A stretch of DNA of 8,774 nt from Chloroflexota bacterium (GTDB taxonomy: Bacteria; Chloroflexota; Limnocylindria; Limnocylindrales; CSP1-4): positions 1-8,774 of the forward strand of contig JACCYW010000251.1 of the NCBI GenBank assembly GCA_013696275.1, read 5' to 3'. Position 1 is the first letter of the stretch; every line of letters begins with the position of its first letter. The translations under genes were made by a program, and so were the position numbers. Shown one piece after another: positions 1-8,774 of this stretch. The notes beneath the pieces were generated by a model that had not been told where the DNA came from, ran no database searches, and saw only the letters and a list, made by a program, of their open reading frames with translations.

Positions 1-88
1 GTAGCCGGTGCAGCCGGCGTGATAGATGCCCTTGTGGCGTGGCAGAAGACCGGCGACGTTCGCGTCACCGGCCAAGCCGGGACAGTGC

Positions 89-116
89 AAACGGCCCCGC
101 TTCGGCGGGGCCGTTT
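89..116. terminator. GC-rich hairpin with UUCG tetraloop, likely terminator
   Basis: Bases 89-100 and 105-116 form a perfect 12-bp inverted repeat around TTCG (101-104). The closing pair is C-G, giving the very stable cUUCGg tetraloop. The stem starts AAA and ends TTT, so each strand has a short U run but no long U tract. It is most simply an intrinsic terminator, possibly bidirectional, for a gene lying to the left. It also separates that gene from the tRNA promoter at 148-175. No gene end is certain to its left, although frame 2 has a TAG at 2-4 that could be the stop of a + strand gene just outside the window. Confidence 0.55.
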
Positions 117-147
117 CGATTCCCGCCCGTCAGCCGCTTACCGATGG

Positions 148-175
148 TCGACCCCCGGCCGGCTCCAGCTATGAT
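148..175 (+). promoter_or_regulatory. sigma-70-type promoter of the tRNA-Arg gene
   Basis: A -10 hexamer TATGAT (170-175) matches TATAAT in five of six bases. A -35-like TCGACC (148-153) lies 16 bases upstream and matches TTGACA in four of six. The predicted start of transcription, near 182, is about 7 bases before the mature 5' end of the tRNA at 189, a short leader suitable for RNase P processing. The call rests on sequence match and position only. Confidence 0.55.
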
Positions 176-188
176 GGCGATCCGCTTG

Positions 189-264
189 GCGCCCGTAGCT
201 CAGCGGATAGAGCGTCTGCCTCCGGAGCAGAAGGCCGTGGGTTCGAGTCCCGCCGGGCGCGCCA
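189..264 (+). tRNA. tRNA-Arg, anticodon CCG
   Basis: The full cloverleaf can be folded by hand. The 7-bp acceptor stem GCGCCCG (189-195) pairs perfectly with CGGGCGC (254-260). The D arm is GCTC (198-201) with GAGC (210-213). The anticodon stem TCTGC (215-219) pairs with GCAGA (227-231). The T arm is GTGGG (237-241) with CCCGC (249-253) and loop TTCGAGT. The anticodon loop CTCCGGA (220-226) puts CCG at 222-224, which reads the Arg codon CGG. The discriminator base is G261 and the CCA tail is encoded at 262-264. There is no intron. Reading CGG makes sense in a high-GC genome. No clear terminator follows, so the transcript may run towards the lipoprotein gene. Confidence 0.97.
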
Positions 265-332
265 TCGTCCCTGCGCGGCAGCGCGACAGACTGCGTCCGC
301 CACGGTTCCACGCCGATGCTACGGTTTGGCTC

Positions 333-1007
333 ATGGCGACCACATCGCGCCCCGCTTCGCTGGCGGACCAACGGGCGGAGATCGTGATGCTCGGGACCGC
401 CTTGATCATGTCATTCGCGGTGCTGAGCTGTGCCGCCGCTCCCGCGCCGAGTCCGCAGGCGACCGAGACCGCCGCGCCGTCGGTCCCTGCGTCCTCGTCC
501 ACGATGTCGCCGTCCATCCCGGCCAGTGGCACGGCCACCCCGACCGAGTCACCCGCCGCGTCGCCGCGTCCGTCGCCCAGCCCTGGTGCGCCGGACCTCA
601 CGGACATGTGCCTCACCTATCTTGCTTCCGAGGAGGTCGCCGCAGCCGTCGGGGAACCCGTCGCGGCGTCACCGGTCGCAGTCAGCGAAACGGCCGGCAT
701 CCTGGGCTGCGACTATCTGCTGGCGGCCGACGCATCCCCAGGCATGAAGCTCGTCGTGCGCACGGACCAGGCGCCGGCCGCGCTCATCAAGGAAGCCGAC
801 ACAAGGCTTCGCTTGCGGACGCTCGTCGGCCTTGGCCTGGATGCCGGCTACTCGGCGACAGCCGCCGACCCCGACTTCCTGGCGGTGCGAGGCCGAACGG
901 CGTACTTCGAGCTCCACACGCTCTCAGGGCACGAGCTCGGTCCGGTCGCACTGGCCGACCTGGCTCGACTCATCCTGCCACGCTTGCTGCCCGAGCCGCC
1001 ACCGTGA
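333..1007 (+). CDS. putative lipoprotein with Pro/Ser/Thr linker and small two-Cys domain
   Basis: From ATG 333 the protein has 224 residues. A hydrophobic segment (about 18-32) ends in AVLSC, a lipobox-like site with Cys33, so an exported, lipid-anchored protein is likely. Residues 36-87 are a low-complexity Pro/Ser/Thr/Ala linker typical of cell-surface lipoproteins. Residues 90-217 form a compact domain with Cys93 and Cys126, which may form a disulfide; its layout faintly recalls DUF3558-type lipoproteins, but I cannot assign a family. The start is uncertain. ATG 333 has no Shine-Dalgarno site but has a TACGGT (320-325) placed for leaderless transcription. ATG 387 has GGAG (377-380) six bases upstream and would give 206 residues with Cys15, but a signal peptide without a positive N-terminus. 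It converges on the uracil-DNA glycosylase gene. Function unknown. Confidence 0.7.
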   Translation: MATTSRPASLADQRAEIVMLGTALIMSFAVLSCAAAPAPSPQATETAAPSVPASSSTMSPSIPASGTATPTESPAASPRPSPSPGAPDLTDMCLTYLASEEVAAAVGEPVAASPVAVSETAGILGCDYLLAADASPGMKLVVRTDQAPAALIKEADTRLRLRTLVGLGLDAGYSATAADPDFLAVRGRTAYFELHTLSGHELGPVALADLARLILPRLLPEPPP

Positions 1008-1026
1008 TGCCGGGAGTGAGCCTCCC

Positions 1027-1040
1027 CGCCCAATAGGGCG
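1027..1040. terminator. small hairpin between convergent genes, weak terminator candidate
   Basis: CGCCC (1027-1031) and GGGCG (1036-1040) pair around AATA within the 82-base gap between the lipoprotein stop (1007) and the glycosylase stop (1090). The position suits termination of both convergent genes, but the stem is only 5 bp and neither side has a U tract, so this is a weak candidate. I see no better terminator in the gap. Confidence 0.25.
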
Positions 1041-1089
1041 ATCGTTCGACTCGGGTGGCCGATGTGTGAAGCGTCGCCTCTGCGGAGCG

Positions 1090-1806
1090 TCAGGCCGCGC
1101 CGTCAAGCTCGACCGCACGTGCCAACACCGCCTCCAACATGGCCGGTGTCAGCTTGCCGGTGAAGGTGTTCTGTTGGCTCGGGTGGAAGCAGCCGAGCAG
1201 GGTGACCGGACCTACTCGAGCCTCGGTACCGTGGCCGAAGATCGGCCGACGTGCTTCAGCCGGTCGATACCCGACCGACGCCAGCGCGCGCAAGGCGCCA
1301 TCCCAGGCGAATGCGCCCAATGCCACGACCACGCGCACCCTCGACAGGATGCGCAGTTCATGCACCAGATAGGGCAAGCAGTTCTCGCGCTCCTCCGGTG
1401 TCGGCCGGTTGTCCGGTGGGCAGCACCGGTTGACGGCGGCCACGTACAGGCCGCTGAGGCGTAACCCATCGCCAGGCGCCACCGAGGTCGCTTGGGTCGC
1501 CAGGCCGATCGCGTGCAGGGCAGCGAACAGGAAGTCACCCGATCGGTCGCCGGTGAACACGCGGCCAGTCCGATTGCCGCCCTGTGCCGCAGGTGCTAGA
1601 CCGACGACCATGATGCGCGCATCAGGATCGCCCATGCCGGGCACCGGTCGGCGCCAGTAGGCCTCGCCTCGATGGCGGCGGGGTGGGTCCAGCGCCACCT
1701 CCTCACGCCAGGCCACCAGGCGCGGACAGCGCCGGCAGAGGACGACCGTCGCCAGTAGCTCCGACAGCCGCCGTCGGCGTTCTTCGGTAGCGGAGGGAGC
1801 CGCCAC
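1090..1806 (-). CDS. udgB: family 5 uracil-DNA glycosylase (UdgB type)
   Basis: 238 residues. Family 5 enzymes excise uracil and some other deaminated or etheno bases from DNA, starting base excision repair in the cytoplasm. Visible signatures are motif A GLAPAAQGGNRTGR (69-82), followed by VFTGD, and the C-terminal motif HPSQQNT (208-214) continuing into FTG. Family 5 characteristically has Ala where other UDG families carry an Asp, Asn or Glu in motif A, and Ala71 fits. Four cysteines suited to a 4Fe-4S cluster are present: Cys24 and Cys27 (CxxC), Cys128 or Cys129, and Cys143. The start is GTG 1806; the ATG at 1808 is in another frame. No strong ribosome site is seen. It begins 23 bases after the treS-maltokinase stop in the same direction, so it is probably the last gene of that operon. 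Length is normal for the family and no key motif is missing. Confidence 0.92.
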   Translation of the reverse strand: MAAPSATEERRRRLSELLATVVLCRRCPRLVAWREEVALDPPRRHRGEAYWRRPVPGMGDPDARIMVVGLAPAAQGGNRTGRVFTGDRSGDFLFAALHAIGLATQATSVAPGDGLRLSGLYVAAVNRCCPPDNRPTPEERENCLPYLVHELRILSRVRVVVALGAFAWDGALRALASVGYRPAEARRPIFGHGTEARVGPVTLLGCFHPSQQNTFTGKLTPAMLEAVLARAVELDGAA

Positions 1807-1829
1807 ATCCAGGGCGCGCTGCCGACGGA

Positions 1830-4800
1830 CTATGGGGATGCCAGCTCGGCCACGCCGCCCAGCGGGACAGCGACCCAGTCGGGTCGATTGTCGAGCTCGT
1901 AGATGAGCTCATAGAGCGCCTTGTCGAGCAGCAGCGCATCGAGCAGTGTCGCTGTTGCCTCGTCCTTTGACGGCAAGAGCGACAGGTCGCGGATGCCCTC
2001 GAAGTAGGCGCCCAAAAAGGCCGCCGAGACCCAGGCGTACCAGGCCTTGGCCCAGGGCGCCAGGGTCGCTCGGTCTTCAGCCCGGACCGCGTGCGTGCCG
2101 ACCGCGTCGATCAGCTGACCATGTGATGCGTAGTGGAACGAACGGATCATGCCGGCCACGTCTTGCAGGGGCGAGCGCCGGTGGCGTCGCTCACTGAGGG
2201 GACGGCCGGGCTCGCCCTCGAAGTCGATGAGCACGACGTCACGCCCGGTCCACAGCACCTGACCAAGGTGGTAATCACCGTGGACACGTATCCGCAGGCC
2301 ATCGATGCGTTCACCCAGCAGAGCCCTGAAGCGAGCGTGCAATGCATCCTCTGCGGCCACCACGACCTCTGCTGTGGCACGCAGCTCATCGCTCATCCGT
2401 GGTAGGTGGCGGCGCACCAGACGGAGGGCTTCCGCGCCCTGGGTGCGCATGCCCTGGTACAGCGCACGCTGATACAGCAGCGAGAACGGCTCAGAGCCCA
2501 GGGCGGGGTCGTCCGGGTCGCTGGCCAGGACGCGATGCATCTCAGCCGTCCGGGAGCCCAGCAGTCGGGCTGTCTCCAGATATCCGCCGATGGCCTCGGC
2601 AGCGACCGGCGGCGGCGTCTCTCCGCTCAACGCCATCAAAGTCCTGGCCGACAGAGCGCCCGGGTCGGACGGTTGGGCAGAGCCGGTGACGGCTCGCTCG
2701 AAGAAGTGATCCAGCTCGTCGAGGGTGTAGGACCATGTGTCGCCCTCGTTGGCGACCAGCTGGGAAAGGATGGCCAGGGTCATCGACTCGCCGCGCTTCG
2801 AGCGGTACTCCAGCCAGCCACAGACCGGCGGGGCATGGGGAAAGCCCTTGTCGGTCAAGGTACGGCCGATCTCCAGGTCTGGATTGAGACCGACCTGGAG
2901 CCGTCGGTACAGCTTCATGATGAACCGGTCGCCGAAGACGATGGATGTGTTGCTCTGCTCAGCGCGAACGGGCACCGGATCCACGTTCGCGTCGCGACCA
3001 CCGCGCACGCCGCGGAAGCTGTTGGTGGTGGAGCCGGCCAGCGTGCCGCCGGCCGAGCCACGCACGCGTCGCCGGCTGCCGATCAGCTCAAGCAGCGCGC
3101 GCTGGAACCAGGGCGCGTAGGCGGCATCGATGAGCACCTTGTCGTTGCCTTCACCGCGGCCGATGAGCGCTTGGGGAGAGTGCTCCAGGATCGACGCGGC
3201 CGCCGCATCGTCCAACATCGCCATCGGCAGGACGTAAGCGTCCGGATCACCTTCGCGGTGTACGACCTCCACGATGACGAGGGCCGCGTCCAGCTCTGGC
3301 ACCGGCAAGGGCAGATGATCCAACACGCGGACGGCGCGTATCCGCCGCGACTTGCCGCCATACCAACGACGTCCGCTGAGGTAGTCCGGAAGCGCTCGGA
3401 GTAGCGCCGCGCGCGATTCGCCGCGCAGGGCTGCCTCCAGATCGTCGGCCGCGGGCAGGAACACGGCATCCCCGTCGCCGGCCAGCACGGCGCTGGCGGG
3501 ACCGGTCATCTGGAACCAGTAGAAGGCGTGCGGGCCGAGCGTCACGAAGAAGGGCCGGTCGATAACGGCCGGGAATTCGCCCTGACCGAACATCTCGACC
3601 GGGACCTGTCCGCGGTACTGCGAAAGATCCAGCTCAGCGTATTGCACGTAGCGCGACAGATTGGCCACGACCAGGATGCGTTCCTCGCCCAGCTCGCGGC
3701 AGAAAGCGAGCACCTTGCGGTTGTCGGGATGGAGGAACTCGAGGCTCCCCCGACCGAAGGCGCGATACTGCTTGCGAAGGGCGATGAGCCGCTTGGTCCA
3801 CCACAGGAACGAGTGCGGATTCGCCTGCTGCGCCTCCACGTTGACCGCTTCGTAGTGATACTCCGGGTCGGTGATGACGGGCAGGTAGAGGCGCTGCCGA
3901 TTGGCCTCTGAGAAGCCCGCGTTGCGGTCACCCGACCACTGCATCGGGGTACGGACGCCGTTGCGGTCACCGAGGTAGACGTTGTCGCCCATACCGATCT
4001 CGTCGCCGTAGTAAAGGACCGGCGTGCCGGGCAGTGCGAAAAGCAACCCGTTCATGAGCTCTACCCGACGCCGGTTGTTGCCCATGAGTGGAGCCAGCCG
4101 GCGACGGATGCCAAGGTTGATGCGGGCCTGCGGATCCTGGGCGTAGACGCGGTACATGTAATCCCGCTCTTCATCGGTCACCATCTCCAGCGTCAGCTCG
4201 TCGTGGTTGCGCAGGAAGAGGGCCCACTGCGCCGACTGCGGGATGGCCGGCGTCTGGTCGAGGATGTCGATGATGGGGAAGCGGTCCTCCATCCTGAGCG
4301 CCATGAACATGCGCGGCATGAGCGGGAAGTGGAAGCACATGTGACATTCGTCGCCGCGACCGAAATAGGCCACCGCGTCCTCCGGCCACTGGTTCGCCTC
4401 GGCCAGCAGCACTCGGTCGCCGAATCGGTCATCGACATGGGCGCGCAGCCGCTTCAGGAAACCATGCGTCTCGGGGAGGTTCTCGCAGTTGGTGCCATCC
4501 CTTTCGAAAAGGTACGGAACGGCATCCAGACGCAGTCCATCGACGCCCATCTCGAGCCACCGATCGAGGACCTTGGTGACGGCCGCCTGCACACTCGGGT
4601 TGTCGTAGTTCAGGTCCGGCTGGTGGGCGTAGAAGCGATGCCAGTAGTACGCCCCGGCGACGTGATCCCAGGCCCAGTTGGAGGTCTCGAAATCCTTGAA
4701 GATGATGCGGGCGTCACCGTACCGTTCGACAGAATCGCTCCACACATAGAAGTCTCGCCAGACGCTCCCGGCGGGGGCGCGCCGGGCTCGTTGGAACCAG

Positions 4801-5131
4801 GGATGCGCGTCGGAAGTGTGATTGCAGACCAGCTCGGTGATGACGCGCAGGCCGCGCTCGTGGGCGGCGCGGATGAAGGCGCGAACGTCGCGCAGGCTGC
4901 CATAGTCCGGGTGGACGCCGCCGTAGTCAGCGATGTCATAACCATCATCACGCAGCGGCGACGGGTAGAAGGGCAGCAACCAGATGGCCGTGACGCCAAG
5001 GTCAGCCAGGTAGTCCAGCCGGCTGGTCAGGCCCTTGAAGTCGCCTTTGCCATCTCCGTCGGCGTCAGCGAAGGCGCGCACATGGAGCTCATAGATGATG
5101 GCGTCCTTGTACCAGAGGGCGTCGGCCGCGC

Positions 5132-5135
<4 letters not shown>
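1830..5135 (-). CDS. treS: trehalose synthase-maltokinase fusion (TreS-Mak)
   Basis: 1101 residues, two enzymes in one chain. The N-terminal GH13 domain (about 1-543) interconverts trehalose and maltose. Its motifs are ELVCNHTSD (101-109), GVDGLRLDAVPYL (197-209, nucleophile Asp204), LLAEANQW (243-250, acid/base Glu246) and FLRNHDELTLEMV (307-319, Asp312). The C-terminal half (about 548-1101) is a maltokinase making maltose-1-phosphate from maltose and ATP. It has an N-cap with RRWYGGKSRRI (589-599), the probable ATP-binding Lys741 in IMKLY, the catalytic loop VHGDYHLGQ (951-959) with Asp954, and the metal-binding IDFEGEP (970-976) with Asp971. The start is ATG 5135, which overlaps the glgE stop as ATGA and gives the family N-terminus; the frame is open to 5240, but that extension only overlaps glgE. 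Translational coupling to glgE is likely. All expected catalytic residues are present and there is no frameshift. Such fusions are known in other bacteria. Confidence 0.96.
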
Positions 5136-7149
<2,014 letters not shown>

Positions 7150-7153
<4 letters not shown>

Positions 7154-8774
7154 GGCACCCGCACCCGCCAGCCGGCCGCTTCGACCCGTGACTTGATGGC
7201 CGCGGCGGCGGCAGCCAGCCCGATGGCTGGGCCCGCCCGCGGGCCCTGCCTGGCATCGATGACCTCGCGCACGAGCAGGGCGTCGACCAGCTCGTCGAAG
7301 GCGTCGCGATCCACGTACCAGTGCCCGTCCGCCTCATGCAGCTGACTGGCTCGCCGGGCTGCGCTCGCATCCAGCCAGGGCAGCCAGGGCTCGACCGCGT
7401 CCTCCTGCCGTCGAGCCGCGCGAGCGGTGCCGATCGGGCCTGCCAGCGCCTCGGCTGGCGCGCCAACGCTGGCCAAGGGATCATCACTGATGGCGATGAG
7501 TGCACAGGTCAGCTCGACCACCCGAGCGGCGGCCTGCTCATCGGCGCCGAGCCGGCCGGCCGTACCGTGGAGCGCCTCATCGATGCCCCAACCGACCATC
7601 CAGGCGAGCGGATCAGCGGCTATCTCAGCAGACTCTCCGAGCACGACGGCGATGGACAGGCAGCGCATCCAGGCGACCGAGCTGGCCCACCGAGCACGAT
7701 CGGTACCGAGCCAGCTCGCCGCGGCGGCGATGTCCCGGTCGGCACTCCTGGCGCGCCCGGCACGGACGATGCCCATCAGCCCAGCGCTCCGGCGGCTCAG
7801 CGAAGCGGTCGCCTCCGGAACGACCGAGGTATCGCCGACCAGGTCGCCGATGAGCGCCAATCGCCCGGCTACCGACGCCTCCTCGGGTGCTGCTGGCTGA
7901 CCGTCGGCGGCCAACGCGGCTCCGGCCGTGGCCCGTATCTCGGTCGCATCCAGGAGACTCGACATGGCTGATCTGGCCGGCACCAGCAACTCTTCGGAGA
8001 TGGCGGCATCGATACTGGCCGCGCCACGGTCGCCCAGGCGCCGGGCCAGCTGCGCCAGCCGCCGGCCTCCGTCATCGCGGACCACCTGCGGGTCCAGGAA
8101 GACGCGACACTCGTACGCCGACAGCGCGACCGGCAGGCCGTGCTGGTGAAGGGTCCGACCATGATGCAGCCACTCCCGGCCAGAGCGACTGTCGTGCAGG
8201 ATCAACCATGCGCCGTCCTCGTCGGGCACTCCCAGTGCCTCGGCGATGGAGCTCGTGACAAGAGTGCGGTCACCGGCAGCGGCCGGCACGGAGGCGGGCA
8301 CGGACCGCCCGATGACGCCGCGCACCTCGGCGAACCGGTTGTGGTACATGATCAGGGCTCGCCGGTCGCCCTGGCGATTGGAGTAGGCAAAGACATCGTC
8401 CGCGACGCCGCCCCCGTCCAACGCCACGTCGTACAACCGGAAGTCGCCCGCGCCGGCGAAGAGGGAACGTTGGTGGAGGAGGGGCGCGATCTCACGGTCA
8501 TGGCGCGCCACGTGCCCCGCGTCGGGCTGCTCGTCCAGGCGAGCCCGTTGGAACTCCATGCCGTAGCGTTCGGTGAAGCCCTCTACCTGGCCGTGACCGA
8601 ACATCGGTAGGCCAGGCAGTGTCGCCATCACCGTGGCCACCCCGAAAGCCTTGTCGCCATCGCCGAACTGGTCGATGGCCGTGCGTTCGTCGGGGTTGGT
8701 CATGAAGTCGACATAGCGCTGCAGGATCTCCGGATCGAAGGCCAGCGTGTTGCGCAGGACCGTCCGGTAGCCGG
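7150..8774 (-). CDS. large GH13-like (alpha-amylase superfamily) protein, C-terminal part only
   Basis: The reading frame continues past the right window edge, so the N-terminus is missing and 540 C-terminal residues are visible (numbered here from the edge). An ATG at 8703 is internal: conserved-looking sequence continues upstream of it. Residues 20-75 look like the end of a GH13 barrel. FMTNPDERTAI (23-33) aligns with region IV (FLRNHDE in TreS) but has Pro in place of the usual His. TLPGLPMFGHGQVEGF (51-66) matches the last conserved GH13 segment. RARLDEQPD (76-84) and VARHDREIAPLL (88-99) follow. Residues about 100-230 look like a beta-sandwich (VFAYSNR, ALIMYHN, YECRVFLDP). Residues about 235-540 are Ala-rich and mainly helical, with no family I recognise. 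I recall large GH13-like proteins of this type, but none with a proven activity. Being first in the glgE operon suggests work on alpha-glucan or maltosides; catalytic regions I-III lie outside the window, so activity cannot be judged. Confidence 0.85.

Noticed and set aside
39..332. N-terminal extension of the lipoprotein frame back to ATG 39
   Set aside because: The extension runs through the hairpin and the whole tRNA gene and would bury the signal peptide inside the protein.
26..1036. 336-codon + strand frame spanning the hairpin, the tRNA and the lipoprotein gene
   Set aside because: It crosses a tRNA gene and has an Arg/Gly-rich composition typical of an out-of-frame reading of GC-rich DNA.
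2406..3404. 332-codon open frame on the + strand opposite the maltokinase domain
   Set aside because: It is a shadow of the maltokinase frame, whose catalytic motifs are clear on the other strand. No ribosome site or recognisable domain.

Overview
The window is high-GC bacterial DNA with strong G/C preference at third codon positions, GTG starts and 4-base gene overlaps. The gene content is GlgE-pathway alpha-glucan synthesis plus a family 5 uracil-DNA glycosylase. It fits a high-GC lineage such as Chloroflexota or Actinomycetota. I lean towards Chloroflexota because I recall a large GH13-like protein of this kind there, but that is an inference and no rRNA or other marker is present.

Left region (1-1007). 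A 12-bp GC hairpin capped by a cUUCGg tetraloop (89-116) is followed by a promoter with a good -10 box (148-175) and a complete tRNA-Arg(CCG) with encoded CCA (189-264). Next, on the + strand, is a putative lipoprotein with a Pro/Ser/Thr-rich linker and a small two-cysteine domain (333-1007). Positions 1-88 hold no gene I can assign.

Right region (1090-8774, minus strand). This is one apparent operon, read from right to left: (1) the 3' part of a large GH13-like protein, cut by the window edge; (2) glgE, maltosyltransferase; (3) a fused trehalose synthase-maltokinase; (4) a family 5 uracil-DNA glycosylase. Genes 1/2 overlap by 4 bases (GTGA), genes 2/3 overlap by 4 bases (ATGA), and genes 3/4 are 23 bases apart. 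The operon ends convergently with the lipoprotein gene across an 82-base gap.

Together the fusion protein and GlgE make a compact route. The TreS domain converts trehalose to maltose, the maltokinase domain phosphorylates it with ATP to maltose-1-phosphate, and GlgE transfers the maltosyl unit onto an alpha-1,4-glucan. The branching enzyme GlgB is not in the window. The first gene, with an NPDE version of GH13 region IV and a roughly 300-residue helical tail, is the least understood member and the best candidate for something new. The operon promoter lies outside the window.
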